Shown: piece by piece, positions 1 to 13,317 of the stretch
Position numbering within the stretch: position 1 is the first letter of the stretch
Layout of the letters: each line of letters starts with the position of its first letter
Source of the DNA: Pseudomonadota bacterium
GTDB lineage: Bacteria; Pseudomonadota; Alphaproteobacteria; Sphingomonadales; Sphingomonadaceae
DNA length: 64,000 bases
Assembly: GCA_963205265.1 (NCBI GenBank)
Contig: CAUJJI010000019.1
Span: forward strand, 32,191-96,190
Reading direction: 5' to 3'
The notes under the pieces: model-generated
Databases searched by the model: none
The model's input: the letters and a program-made list of their open reading frames with translations, nothing else
Told to the model about the DNA's origin: nothing
Made by a program: the position numbers and the translations under genes

Positions 1-394
1 CCGGCTCGTTGAACACGCGGGCGAAGACGTCCTGCACCGCCACGATCGCGCGCCCGATGACCAGAGTACCGCCGAGGTGCTCCCGGAGGTACGGCGCATC
101 CGATAGATGATCGGCATGGGCATGGGTCTCGAGCAGCCAGTCCACGGTCAGTCCCTGCGCTTGCACGTAGGCAATGACGGCATCGGCCGAAGCGTGGCGG
201 GTGCGGCCTGCCGCCTGGTCGAAATCGAGCACGGAATCGATGATCGCGGCGCGGCGCGTGACCGGGTCATGGACCACATGCGTCGCCGTGAAAGTGGGTT
301 CGTCGAAGAAGGTGCGGATCACCGGGCGGCCGGAGGCAGTGGCTCGCGCGGCGGCGATCCGGGTCTTCGCGGCTTGGATGGCACGATCGGTCAT
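1..394 (-). CDS. MBL-fold hydrolase, persulfide dioxygenase/ETHE1-like (C-terminus off window)
   Basis: Minus-strand reading frame from ATG at 394 encodes ...TFFDEPTFTATHVVHDPVTRRAAIIDSVLDFD...LLETHAHADHLSDAPYLREHLGG..., with the THAHADH metal-binding motif; next to SQR and rhodanese genes. Confidence 0.8.
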   Translation of the reverse strand, partial: MTDRAIQAAKTRIAAARATASGRPVIRTFFDEPTFTATHVVHDPVTRRAAIIDSVLDFDQAAGRTRHASADAVIAYVQAQGLTVDWLLETHAHADHLSDAPYLREHLGGTLVIGRAIVAVQDVFARVFNEP

Positions 395-1656
395 GGGGCG
401 ATGTTCCCGGTCAAGGCGTTGAGCCGCCAGGCCGCTACGGTCCGCATGCCGTCGGCTTGCAGCAGCGCCGCTTCCGCCTCGATGGCTTCGCGCTCGGCAT
501 CGAGCACGGCCAGAGTCGGCTTGGCGCCGACCTGTGCCTCGAGCCGCGTGCCGCGCAGGGCCTCGGCCGCGGCGTCGCTGCGCAGCTGCGATGCTTCGGT
601 CATGCGCCGCGCGGTGATCAGCCCCTGCCAGGCGTCGATGACCATGCCGTCGAGCGCCTGTTCGGCCTGCCGCAGCCTGGCTTCGCTGGCGTCCAGGTCG
701 GCGTCCGCCGCCCGGGTCTGAGCCGCGACACGCCCCCCGGCCCACAGCGTCCAACGCCCCCGCAGGCCCACGGCGACGGAATCCGCCTTGTACCCCGGGA
801 AGAACTGGTCGCGCACGTGCGCTGCCTCGGCAAAGGCGCCGACTGTCGGCAAGCCTTCGGCCCTGGCAGAACGAACGCCCGCCCGCGCGACGTCGACAGC
901 CGCCTTTGCCTGGCGCAAGGCGGGGTTGGCGGTCCGCGCCATGTCGAGCGCCTGATCGAGCGTCGGCGGCACGAGCGGCAATTCCGGCAAGGGCGCCAGG
1001 TCGCCCGCGGGCTTGCCGGTCAGCCTCTGGTAGGCGGCCTCGGCCGAAGCGCGGCGCCCCTGCGCCTGGGCGAGGCCGGCGTCGGCCTCTGCCTTGCGGG
1101 CACGGGCCTGCGCCAGTTCCGAGCTGGCGATCTCGCCGGCGCGAAAGCGCAGGCCCGCCTGCCGCTCGGTCTCGACCAGTTCCGTGACGAGCTGGCCGTA
1201 GCGCGCCTCGAGCTTTCGCGAAGTCAGGACCTCGGTGTAGGTGCCGACGGCAAGGACGATGGTCTGCAGCCGTGCCTGCTCGGCCCCGAAGCGCGCCATA
1301 TCGGCACCACCTTGGGCCTGGTCGATCGCGGATGCGATGCGGCCCCCGGCATAGAGCGGCATTTCCGCGATCGCCTGCAGCGCGAGCGGGGACACGTCGT
1401 CGGCGGTCAGGCCGAAGAAGCCGCCGTTGTCGATCCGCCCGACCCCGTAGGAGCCTTCCGCCCGCAGCAGCGGATTGCCTTCGGCGCGGGCACGGTCGAG
1501 GCGCGCATCGGCTGCCGCCTTGCCGGCCGATGCCTCTGCCAGCGCCGGGGCGCTCGCCAGGGCATCGGCGACGGCAGCGGCGAGATCCTGCGCCAAAGCG
1601 GGCGAGGCGGCGGTGAGGCAGGGCAGCATGGCCAGGGACAGGATCGCGCGGTGCAT
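391..1656 (-). CDS. TolC-family outer membrane efflux protein
   Basis: 421 aa with signal peptide, Ala/Gln-rich helical repeats typical of OEP; 4-bp overlap with the upstream end of the MBL gene. Confidence 0.85.
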   Translation of the reverse strand: MHRAILSLAMLPCLTAASPALAQDLAAAVADALASAPALAEASAGKAAADARLDRARAEGNPLLRAEGSYGVGRIDNGGFFGLTADDVSPLALQAIAEMPLYAGGRIASAIDQAQGGADMARFGAEQARLQTIVLAVGTYTEVLTSRKLEARYGQLVTELVETERQAGLRFRAGEIASSELAQARARKAEADAGLAQAQGRRASAEAAYQRLTGKPAGDLAPLPELPLVPPTLDQALDMARTANPALRQAKAAVDVARAGVRSARAEGLPTVGAFAEAAHVRDQFFPGYKADSVAVGLRGRWTLWAGGRVAAQTRAADADLDASEARLRQAEQALDGMVIDAWQGLITARRMTEASQLRSDAAAEALRGTRLEAQVGAKPTLAVLDAEREAIEAEAALLQADGMRTVAAWRLNALTGNIAP

Positions 1657-1668
1657 GTCAGGCTCGAA

Positions 1669-1872
1669 TCACTTGAAGGCGTTGCCGGGCCTGACACCCA
1701 TTTTCCTGAAGATCGTTGCGGCAGGGCAAAAGCCCGTGAAGCTCGCCTGGAACATGTTCGCGCCGGCAAAGGCGGTGAGCCAGAGGAATCCCGGATGGAC
1801 CCAGTGAGCCAGGGCCAGGCTGGCCAGAACCACAATACCGGCAAAGCGGAAGACCGCAGCATCGAGCGTCAT
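1669..1872 (-). CDS. Small membrane protein, YgaP-like TM domain (DUF2892)
   Basis: 67 aa MTLDAAVFRFAGIVVLASLALAHWVHPGFLWLTAFAGANMFQASFTGFCPAATIFRKMGVRPGNAFK; FTGFCPAATIFRKMG motif. Confidence 0.8.
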   Translation of the reverse strand: MTLDAAVFRFAGIVVLASLALAHWVHPGFLWLTAFAGANMFQASFTGFCPAATIFRKMGVRPGNAFK

Positions 1873-1883
1873 GGCTATTCTCC

Positions 1884-3164
1884 TTATCTGAAACGCAGCT
1901 TGCGGATGCCGAGGGCGTGCATCGCGAGCTTCTCGTAGAAGGGTTCGCTGGTCCCGCGCCGCACCTTGTGCAGGAAGTACTTCTCGAAGCCGATCTTCGC
2001 GAGGTGCACCCATTTGCCGCTCGATGACCAGTTGAGATTGCGCGGGGGGATCTGCGGCTGGGCGACGAAGGCCACGCCGCCGTCGCCGAAGTCGGCAAGG
2101 CACACGGCATTCCAGGTCGCTTCCTCGACCGGCTCCTTGCCTTCGAGTTCCAGCTTGAGGTTCGCGGCGATCGCCGTGACCATCGATTCGATCATGAACC
2201 CGGTCTTGGGCACGCCGACGGGGACGGGCGTGGGCCCGACCGGCGGGATCGCGACGCAGACCCCGAGCGAATAGACGTTCTTGAAAACGGGATTCCGCTG
2301 GTGCTTGTCGGCAAGGATGAAGCCGCGCGGATTGGTCAGTCCTTCGATGCCGTGGACCGCCGGGATGCCGCGGAACGCGGGCAGGATCATGGAAAAGCCG
2401 AACGGCAGGTCGCGGGTTGCCTTCACCGATCCGTCGTCGGCAATCTCCTCGACATGGATCGTGCCTTCCTCGACCTTGGCGATCCGGGCATTGGTGATCC
2501 ACTTGATGTGGCGATTGCGCAGTTCGCTCTCGAGCAGGGTCTTGGTGTCGCCTACCCCGTCCAGGCCGAGGTGACCGATATAGGGCTCGGGCGTGACATA
2601 GGTCATCGGTACCCGGTCGCGGATCTTGCGGCGCTTGAGCTCGGTATCGAGGATCAACGCGAATTCGTATGCCGGGCCGTAGCATGAGGCGCCCTGCGCG
2701 GCGCCGACGACGATCGGCTTGGGGTCCTTGCAGAACCTGTCGAAGGCATCGGCGGCACGATCGGCATGGTCGGTGCGGCAGATCGACTGGGTGAAGCCTG
2801 CCGGTCCCAGCCCCTCGACTTCGTCGAACGCCAGGTCGGGCCCCGTCGCGATCACGAGATAGTCGTAGGCGAGCGACGTGCCGTCGTTGAGCTCGACCCG
2901 GTTCTCCTGGGGGTGGACACGCCTTGCTCCGGCCGCGGTGAAGCCGATGCCCTTCCTCTGCATGATCGGCGGCAGGTGGACCCTGATGGCTTCGGGCTCG
3001 CGCCAGCGGACGGCGACCCAGGGGTTGCTGGGCACGAACCAGTAGTCCTCCTGGTCGTTGACGACCGTGACCTCGGCCTTGCCCTTGACCGCGGCGCGGA
3101 TTTCGTAGGCGGCAATCGTTCCTCCAAGGCCCGCGCCGAGGATTATGATCTGGGGCAATGACAT
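1884..3164 (-). CDS. FAD/NAD(P)-dependent oxidoreductase, sulfide:quinone oxidoreductase-like
   Basis: 426 aa; N-terminal IIILGAGLGGTIAAYEI dinucleotide-binding motif, DYLVIATGPDLAFD, and linkage to rhodanese and persulfide dioxygenase. Confidence 0.8.
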   Translation of the reverse strand: MSLPQIIILGAGLGGTIAAYEIRAAVKGKAEVTVVNDQEDYWFVPSNPWVAVRWREPEAIRVHLPPIMQRKGIGFTAAGARRVHPQENRVELNDGTSLAYDYLVIATGPDLAFDEVEGLGPAGFTQSICRTDHADRAADAFDRFCKDPKPIVVGAAQGASCYGPAYEFALILDTELKRRKIRDRVPMTYVTPEPYIGHLGLDGVGDTKTLLESELRNRHIKWITNARIAKVEEGTIHVEEIADDGSVKATRDLPFGFSMILPAFRGIPAVHGIEGLTNPRGFILADKHQRNPVFKNVYSLGVCVAIPPVGPTPVPVGVPKTGFMIESMVTAIAANLKLELEGKEPVEEATWNAVCLADFGDGGVAFVAQPQIPPRNLNWSSSGKWVHLAKIGFEKYFLHKVRRGTSEPFYEKLAMHALGIRKLRFR

Positions 3165-3334
3165 ATCGGCTCTCCCGCAATGCAGTCCCCTGGCTCAGTT
3201 CCAGGGGATTCTGTCGAAATGCACGCTGACGTCCTGTATCGGCATTGACTTATATAAGGCATTTGCGATATGAGCAAGGGGTAAAGTTTGCACAGGGCCG
3301 CTCGACCGCGGCCACCCGACGAAAGGACGAGCAG

Positions 3335-3682
3335 ATGGTTTTTGGGCTGGGCAAGGGCAAGGCGGGTTCCGGGCATCCCGAGCTGACCGTGCAGGAACTC
3401 GATGCGATGCTGCGCAGCGGCACGGCCGCCGTCGTCGACGTCCGCGAGGCGGACGAATTCGCGGCCGGTCACATTCCCGGTGCGATCAACATGCCGCTGT
3501 CGACGTTCCAGCCATCGGCCCTGCCCGACACGCCCGGCAAGAAGCTGGTGCTGGCCTGCCTGGGCGGCAAGCGCTCGGCGATGGCGCTCGACAAGTGCGG
3601 CATGGCAGAGGCTGCGGTCGATACGCATCTCGCCGGCGGCTTCGGGGCCTGGCAATCGGCCGGCCTGCCGGTCGAACGATAA
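3335..3682 (+). CDS. Rhodanese-like domain protein
   Basis: AAVVDVREADEFAAGHIPGAINMPLS and active-site loop ACLGGKRSAMA. Confidence 0.85.
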   Translation: MVFGLGKGKAGSGHPELTVQELDAMLRSGTAAVVDVREADEFAAGHIPGAINMPLSTFQPSALPDTPGKKLVLACLGGKRSAMALDKCGMAEAAVDTHLAGGFGAWQSAGLPVER

Positions 3683-3707
3683 GACGCATTCTGCAGGGGA
3701 GACGACG

Positions 3708-4729
3708 ATGCGGGGATACCTCTTGGCCTTGACTGCCCTCGGCACGGCAGTGCTCGGTCTTCCGCTGGCCGGGTGCGGCAAGGGCGCGGAGACGGCGCAG
3801 ACCGCCAAGGCGCCCGCAGGCCCCCGCCTTGTCCTAGCCGCGAGCGACACGGTGAACTGGCAGGACGTCAGCGCCGAGATCGCCACGGTCGATCAGGCCC
3901 AGGTTCTCGCGCGCATTCCCGGCATATTGACCACGATCACGGTCAAGGAAGGCGACATGGTGGCCAAGGGCCAGGTCATCGGCCGCATCGTCGACAGCCA
4001 GCTCGGCTATCAGGCGGGAGCCTATGCCGCCCAGGTCGCCGCCGCCCAGGCCCAGGCTGCGCAAGCCCAGGGCGAACTGTCGCGCGTTCGCTTCCTTTAC
4101 CAGAACGGGGTCTACGCCAAGGCGCGCCTCGAACAGGCGGAAGCTGCGGCGGCCGCCGCCAATGCCCAGATCCGCGCAGCCCAGGCCCAGCAGGCTGCAG
4201 TCGGCGCCGTCGCAGGACAAGGCGCCGTCACCGCGCCTGCCAGCGGCCGCGTGCTCCGCGCCGATGTCCCCGCCGGTTCGCCGGTCGCCCCCGGAATGGC
4301 GATTGCGGTGATCACCGCAGGCCCGACGATCGTCCGCCTCGAAATGCCTGAATCTCTCGCCGACAAGGTCCACGCCGGATCGCGGGTTACCGCCGGCGGC
4401 ATCGGCAGCGGTTCGGGCCTGGGGAGAGTGATCAAGCTTTATCCGTCGGTCACGGCCGGACAGGTGACGGCCGATGTCGAGATGCCCGGCATCGACAATC
4501 GCCTGATCGGGCGCCGTGTCGCAGCAAAGGTCGAGACCGGCTCGCGCAAGGCCATGCTGGTGCCGGCCGGCTATGTGACGAATCGCTACGGCATCGATTA
4601 CCTGACGGTCCTCGCCAAGGACGGCTCGGCAGCCCAGGTGCCAGTCCAGACGGCCGCTTCGGCCGAGCCGGGCAAGGTCGAGATCCTGTCGGGCGCCGCC
4701 GCCGGCGACACGCTGATCGGGATTGCCAA

Positions 4730-4733
<4 letters not shown>
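3708..4733 (+). CDS. RND efflux periplasmic adaptor (MFP), lipoprotein
   Basis: Signal with LPLAGCGKG lipobox; barrel-sandwich and coiled-coil pattern; 4-bp overlap with the RND pump. Confidence 0.85.
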
Positions 4734-7935
<3,202 letters not shown>

Positions 7936-7939
<4 letters not shown>

Positions 7940-8247
7940 AGCCGACCGATCTTTCCGAACTCAAGGCCAACGCCACGATCATGGCGGGACGCCTCAAGCT
8001 GATGAGCCACCCCGAACGCTTGCTCATGCTGTGCCGGATGGATGAAGGCGAGGTCTCGGTGAGCGAACTCGTGGAACTGGCCGGACTCTCGCAGTCCTCC
8101 GTTTCGCAGCACCTGGCCATGCTGCGCGAGGAAGGCGTCGTGAGCATCCGGGGAGAAGCGCAGACGCGCTTCTACAGCCTCAAGGACCCCATAGTGCGCG
8201 GCGTCATCCATGCCCTGTGCGAACTGTGCAACGAGGCCGGCCAATGA
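7936..8247 (+). CDS. ArsR-family winged-helix regulator (BigR/SqrR-like)
   Basis: MSHPERLLMLCRMDEGEVSVSELVELAGLSQSSVSQHLAMLREEGVVSIRGEAQTRFYSL; Cys33 and Cys95/Cys98; 4-bp overlap with the pump gene. Confidence 0.9.
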
Positions 8248-8272
8248 TATCCGACCGCCACGGGATCGAGCC

Positions 8273-8722
8273 ATGAAAGCAAACGAACCTGTCTTGGTCG
8301 TCTGTCCGGCGTGCTCGACCGCCAATCGCGTCCCGCGCGACAAGCTCGCGGCAGGGGGCAAATGCGGTCGCTGTGGCTCGGCGCTGTTCGCGGGTAGTCC
8401 CGTGGCGCTCGGGTCCGCCAATTTCGAGGCGCACCTCAACAAGAGCGGAATACCGCTGCTGGTGGATTTCTGGGCATCGTGGTGTGGCCCCTGCCGCCTG
8501 ATGGCACCCGCCTTCGAAGCCGCCGCCTCGCAGCTCGAGCCCCTCGTCCGCCTGGGGAAGCTCGATACCGAGGCCGAGCAGGCCATCGCGTCACGCTTCG
8601 CCATCCGTTCGATCCCGACGATGATCCTGTTCGCCGACGGCAGGGAGCTCGCCCGGCAGTCCGGGGCCATGCCGGCAAGCGCGATCGTGTCGTGGGCCCG
8701 GCAGGCACTGACCGGGCGATAG
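8273..8722 (+). CDS. trxC: Thioredoxin TrxC with N-terminal zinc finger
   Basis: N-terminal CPACSTANRVP...CGRCGSALF and thioredoxin motif DFWASWCGPCRLMAP. Confidence 0.92.
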   Translation: MKANEPVLVVCPACSTANRVPRDKLAAGGKCGRCGSALFAGSPVALGSANFEAHLNKSGIPLLVDFWASWCGPCRLMAPAFEAAASQLEPLVRLGKLDTEAEQAIASRFAIRSIPTMILFADGRELARQSGAMPASAIVSWARQALTGR

Positions 8723-8868
8723 CCGCTTGGACCGGCGCTGCCCTCCGGACGGGCTTCCCCGGTACGGAGACAATGCCCATGGACCACGGCTCGATCGCGA
8801 GCAGGAAGCGGCATGACCGACACATGTTCGACAGGCCGCAGCGGCCGATGGGACCTCGGAGGTGGATC

Positions 8869-9525
8869 ATGAGCAGAGGCGAGCCGTTCAGCGACCGGCG
8901 CGAAGCCGGTGCGGCGCTGGTACAGCCGATCAAGGCGCTTGCTCTGGTCGACCCGGTCGTACTGGCTCTGCCCCGCGGGGGCGTCCCGGTCGGGTTCGAG
9001 ATCGCGCAGGCGCTTCGCGCCCCGCTCGATATTCTGCTGGTGCGCAAGATCGGTGCGCCGGGCCACGAGGAATTCGGCATCGGCGCGCTCGTCGACGGCG
9101 CATCACCGCAAGTGGTGATCGACGAGGCCGCGGCCCGCCAGGCCGGAGCCAGCCAGGCCTATATCGATCGGGAAGTCGCGCGCCAGCTGGCCGAGATCGA
9201 GCGTCGCCGCACCGCCTACTGCTCCGCCCCGCCCATTCCTCTCCAGGGCCGGACCGTCATCGTGGTCGACGACGGAATTGCCACGGGAGGCACGGTTCTC
9301 GCCGCGCTGAAGGCCCTGGCAAGAATCGCTCCCCGTCGCGTCGTCCTTGCCGTGCCGCTGGCACCGCGAGACGTGCTCCTCACGCTCGGAAAGTTCTGCG
9401 ACGACATCGTCTGCCTTTCGTCACCCGACCCGTTCTTCGCGGTCGGGGCGCATTACCGCGACTTCTCGCAAACCGAAGACGAGGAGGTCATCCGCCTTCT
9501 CGCCCAGGCTCGGGACTGGACCTAG
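8869..9525 (+). CDS. Phosphoribosyltransferase-family protein
   Basis: VVLALPRGGVPVGFEIA and PRPP loop TVIVVDDGIATGGTVLAAL. Confidence 0.88.
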   Translation: MSRGEPFSDRREAGAALVQPIKALALVDPVVLALPRGGVPVGFEIAQALRAPLDILLVRKIGAPGHEEFGIGALVDGASPQVVIDEAAARQAGASQAYIDREVARQLAEIERRRTAYCSAPPIPLQGRTVIVVDDGIATGGTVLAALKALARIAPRRVVLAVPLAPRDVLLTLGKFCDDIVCLSSPDPFFAVGAHYRDFSQTEDEEVIRLLAQARDWT

Positions 9526-9669
9526 GCCCGACGGCCCCCAGGGATCGCCAGGCCTGCAGCGCGCAAGCAAGGTCCTCGGCCCGGGCTCTCACCGCTGCGG
9601 CTCGCGAGTGCGCCGACGCCCTGGCCGCTGCGATCGCGACCGCCGCGGCGGTGAAGCCCGCAGCCCTCG

Positions 9670-10197
9670 TTACGGTAGGGTTGCGCCAGGGCCCCCTGCG
9701 GTTTCCGCAGCGAGATCCACCAGTTCATCGACGAACAGCGCCATCAGCGCCACCTGCGATTTGACGCCTGCCTTGGCATATACGCGGGCAAGCTGGGCGC
9801 GGACCGTTCCCGCCGCGGCGTTCCTCAATCCAGCGATCTCCGCAACGTCGCAGCCCTTCAGGGCAAACAGCGCAACGTCGGCTTCGGCCGTCGTCAGCTG
9901 CCATTCCGCAAAGCGAAGCCGTATCAGATCGGTCATTGCCCCGCGTGCGGTGGCGACGGCGGCTTCGTCCTGACGGGCGCGATGAATCAGCCAGCGGATC
10001 TGCACCGCCCCGAACAGCACGCTGATCAGCAGGCCAAGCGCCGCCAGCCCCTCGACCGCAAGGTGAGGCCCCCAGTTGTCGTCGCGAACATCACCGGCAA
10101 AATCGAGGAGGAAGAAGATCGTGACGAAAAGCAGCAGGACCACGACGACGGTCATCGCCGCGGCCCTGCGCTCCAGCATCCGTTGGCGGTCAATCAT
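9670..10197 (-). CDS. Membrane protein with C-terminal LuxR-type HTH
   Basis: Two predicted TM segments (AAAMTVVVVLLLFVTIFFLLDFAG; LAVEGLAALGLLISVLFGAVQI) then LTTAEADVALFALKGCDVAEIAGLRNAAAGTVRAQLARVYAKAGVKSQVAL. Confidence 0.75.
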   Translation of the reverse strand: MIDRQRMLERRAAAMTVVVVLLLFVTIFFLLDFAGDVRDDNWGPHLAVEGLAALGLLISVLFGAVQIRWLIHRARQDEAAVATARGAMTDLIRLRFAEWQLTTAEADVALFALKGCDVAEIAGLRNAAAGTVRAQLARVYAKAGVKSQVALMALFVDELVDLAAETAGGPGATLP

Positions 10198-10206
10198 GGT
10201 CCCGGT

Positions 10207-10830
10207 CTATCGGCGCCCAGGCAGCATCGCCACGACAATATGGCGTCCGCTACGGCGGGATTCGAAAACAACCCCGGCAAGGTGCAGCAGGATCAGGACG
10301 TAGAGAAGGTTGACCGCCGCTTCATGGACTTCGCCCAGCAGTCCTTCCTCGCCTTCATGTTCATCGCTCTCGTCACCGGCTTCGTCCTGCCCGTGGTCGG
10401 AGACATGGGCCTCGACGGCGCTCCGCTGCTCTGCGTTCACGCCATCCGACTTCGGGATACCCGCCATGGCGATGCCGCTGGCGATGATCACGGCCAGCGT
10501 CGCCCAGATCGCATAGGCCATGAGCGCGCCCAGGGGATTGTGCGACAGATGCTGCGTGAGCCGGCCGGCCGAGATGTCCCGGACATGTGCGGCTGCCCGT
10601 GCCGGGCTTGGCGGAAAGGCGCTGAAGCGGGCCTCACGCGGTCCGATGAAGCCCCAGAGAAGGCGAAGTGCCAGCACCGCCGCCAGCCCGTATCCCACCC
10701 AGACATGCAGTGGCGATCCTTCCTCGGAGATCAGCCCGTTGACCAGCACCGCACCGACGATCGTCCAGTGCGTCAGCCTGACAAGCGGATCCCATTTGCG
10801 GGGGCGGGTTTCAATCTCTTCCATGACCAT
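10207..10830 (-). CDS. Cytochrome b561-type (Ni/Fe-hydrogenase b-like) membrane protein
   Basis: RKWDPLVRLTHWTIVGAVLVNGL, LHVWVGYGLAAVLALRLLWGFIGPREARF, HEAAVNLLYVLILLHLAGVVFES. Confidence 0.85.
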   Translation of the reverse strand: MVMEEIETRPRKWDPLVRLTHWTIVGAVLVNGLISEEGSPLHVWVGYGLAAVLALRLLWGFIGPREARFSAFPPSPARAAAHVRDISAGRLTQHLSHNPLGALMAYAIWATLAVIIASGIAMAGIPKSDGVNAEQRSAVEAHVSDHGQDEAGDESDEHEGEEGLLGEVHEAAVNLLYVLILLHLAGVVFESRRSGRHIVVAMLPGRR

Positions 10831-10930
10831 GCTCCTGTAACCGGGTCGCGAGTGGACATGGACCGCCCCGATGTGCGCGGCCATTGCGGCTCGGCTTATG
10901 AAGCGGCGAATAAGCGGATGCTTACGCAGA

Positions 10931-11836
10931 TCAGCTTGAGGAAGCGGGCGACCGGCGACAGTTCGCGCCGATCGCCGACACGAAGAGCGGCGCCAGCCCG
11001 GCCGGCAGATCGTGCCCCATCCCGTCCACTTCCAGCAGCCAGGCACCGCGCAGGCTTTGGGCAATGTCGCGCCCGCATTCGACCGGCAGCAGCGGATCGT
11101 CGACGCCGTGAACCACCAGGGCCGGGACCGACAGGGCCTTGAGCTGCTCGCGCCGATCGGCCGCGCCGCGCGTGGCGGCGAGCTGGCGCGCGGCGCCGGC
11201 GGGATTGTAGGACCGGTCTGCCGCCGCTGCGGCGAAGGCGCGGAGCTCGCTCTCGTCGGTCGGATAGAGGGGGCTGCCGAGCACCCGGTTGAGCGCCACC
11301 TGATGGCCGAGGTACGCCTCGCGGTCCCCGGCCGGATCGGGCGCCGCGCGCGATAGCATCGCCATCGCCTCGGGCCGCGAGGGCGGCATGTTGGGATTGC
11401 CGCTGTGCGACATGAAGATGTTCAGTGAAAGGACTCTGGCGGCATGCTCGATCGCCAGGGTCTGGGCCACCATGCCGCCCAGCGACACGCCGAGCACGTG
11501 CGCCGCCCGGATGCCCAGCGCGTCGAGCAACCCTGCCGTGTCGGCCGCCATGTCGGAAAGCCCATAGGCCAGGTCCGGCTCGCGTCCCGCCGCCCGCGCG
11601 GCAACGACGGCCGCGATGTCGGGGATCGGCGCGGCAGACATGTGGGTCGACAGCCCGACGTCGCGGTTGTCGAAGCGCAGCAGGCGAAATCCCGCCGCTT
11701 CCAACATACGGCAAAGCTCGCCCGGCCAGCGGACCAGCTGCGCGCCGACGCCATGGATCATCAGCAGCACCGGGCCGCCTTCCGGTCCGGAAAGCTCGTA
11801 TTCGATCTCGATGCCGTTGCTCGATGCACGGGCCAT
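10931..11836 (-). CDS. Alpha/beta hydrolase
   Basis: VLLMIHGVGAQLVRW, nucleophile elbow GVSLGGM, VPALVVHGVDDPLLP, GMGHDLP. Confidence 0.88.
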   Translation of the reverse strand: MARASSNGIEIEYELSGPEGGPVLLMIHGVGAQLVRWPGELCRMLEAAGFRLLRFDNRDVGLSTHMSAAPIPDIAAVVAARAAGREPDLAYGLSDMAADTAGLLDALGIRAAHVLGVSLGGMVAQTLAIEHAARVLSLNIFMSHSGNPNMPPSRPEAMAMLSRAAPDPAGDREAYLGHQVALNRVLGSPLYPTDESELRAFAAAAADRSYNPAGAARQLAATRGAADRREQLKALSVPALVVHGVDDPLLPVECGRDIAQSLRGAWLLEVDGMGHDLPAGLAPLFVSAIGANCRRSPASSS

Positions 11837-11841
11837 CGCCG

Positions 11842-13317
11842 CTACCTCGGTCGCTCGATGAAGTGATCCCAGTCCGGCACTGCCAACTGCTCCTGCAGTT
11901 CGGACAGCGTGCTCGGATCCAGCGTCGGCGTGCCGGTCTTGTCGAGGTACCAGCTCTGGCAGCCACCCGAACCCCACACCGATTGCCGCGCCCGCTCGCG
12001 CACCTCGTCGAGCCACTGTCGGGCGGGTTCTTCGCGCGGGGACAGCAGTATGCCGGCCTGGACGATACGCTCGATCAGCTGGGCTACGTAACCGACCTGC
12101 ACTTCGACGATGCCGACGACGGACGCGGTTCCGCCGGGCGAATAGGGGCCGTTGATCATCAGGAAGTTCGGCATGCGGGGAACGGCGATCGAGCGATAGG
12201 ACAGCGGCAACTCGCGCCAGACCTCGTCCAGCGTCGTACCGTCCTCGCCGGTGACCTGCATCGGCCGGACATAGGCATGCGCGTCGAAGCCGGTGGCGAG
12301 CGCCAGCACGTCGAGCTCGTGCAGCGTGCCGTCCTTGGTCAGCACTCCCTGCGGCACGACGCGATCGATCGGATCGACGACCACTTCGACGCCGGGGTGC
12401 TGGATCGCCTCGTAGAAGCCGTCGGAGAAGACCAGCCGCTTGCAGCCGACGGCGTAATCCGGAGTCAGCTTGTCGCGCAGCTGCGGATCACGGATCGCGG
12501 CCAGCGCGTCGAGGCACACCTGGTCTCGGGCGCGGCGGCCTTCTTCCGAACTCGTCGCCGCCTTGCCGCGCGCCTCGGTCTCGCGGCGAAGCTGGCGATA
12601 GTAGCTTTCCCAATTCCGCCGCGAGAGTGCCCAGGCGAGCCGCTTCCACCAGGGATTGGGCGTATCCTTGACCGGGAATACCCACTGCGCCGTGCGCTGG
12701 AAGACCGTGAGCCGGGCAACCTTGCCCGCCAGAGCGGTGACGATCTGGGTGGCGGTCGATCCCGTGCCGATCACCCCGACGCGCTTGCCGGCCAGCGGCA
12801 CCGAATGGTCCCAGCGCGCCGTGTGGAAGCTGGCGCCGGCGAAACTTTCCAGCCCGGCGATGTCGGGCACCACCGGGTGATGCAACCGGCCGGTCGCAGC
12901 GATGACGATGTCGGCCGCATATGTCCCGCCGCCCCTGGTCGTCAGAACCCACCGGCCGGCTTCCAGCACGGCAGAGGTCACTTCGCAGCCGTAGGCGATG
13001 TGCGGCAGCACACCGTACCGCCGCGCGACGCGGTGGTAATAGTCGCGGATGTCCGCGCCCTTGCCATAGCGGGTGCGCCACCAGGGATTGCGCGCGAAGG
13101 AATAGGAATAGAGGTGCGCGGCGACGTCGCAGCCGACCCCGGGGTAGGTGTTGTCGCGCCAGGTTCCGCCCATCTCGGCGGCCTTTTCCAGGATCGTGAA
13201 ATTGCGGTAGCCGGATTCCAGCAGCTTGATCGCCATCAGCACGCCGGAAATGCCGGCGCCGATGATGACGAAGCGCGTATCCTTGCCTTGCCCTGCGGTG
13301 CCCTGCCGTGGTGTCAC
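11842..13317 (-). CDS. Flavin-containing/Baeyer-Villiger monooxygenase
   Basis: FVIIGAGISGVLMAIKL, GGTWRDNTYPGVGCDVAAHLYSYSF, BVMO-like fingerprint FAGASFHTARWD, second Rossmann GVIGTGSTATQIV. Confidence 0.9.
   Translation of the reverse strand: MTPRQGTAGQGKDTRFVIIGAGISGVLMAIKLLESGYRNFTILEKAAEMGGTWRDNTYPGVGCDVAAHLYSYSFARNPWWRTRYGKGADIRDYYHRVARRYGVLPHIAYGCEVTSAVLEAGRWVLTTRGGGTYAADIVIAATGRLHHPVVPDIAGLESFAGASFHTARWDHSVPLAGKRVGVIGTGSTATQIVTALAGKVARLTVFQRTAQWVFPVKDTPNPWWKRLAWALSRRNWESYYRQLRRETEARGKAATSSEEGRRARDQVCLDALAAIRDPQLRDKLTPDYAVGCKRLVFSDGFYEAIQHPGVEVVVDPIDRVVPQGVLTKDGTLHELDVLALATGFDAHAYVRPMQVTGEDGTTLDEVWRELPLSYRSIAVPRMPNFLMINGPYSPGGTASVVGIVEVQVGYVAQLIERIVQAGILLSPREEPARQWLDEVRERARQSVWGSGGCQSWYLDKTGTPTLDPSTLSELQEQLAVPDWDHFIERPR

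Noticed and set aside
457-1938. 493-aa ORF antisense to TolC and the small membrane protein
   Set aside because: Low-complexity His/Arg/Gly/Gln-rich translation typical of shadow ORFs in GC-rich DNA; the opposite strand encodes TolC
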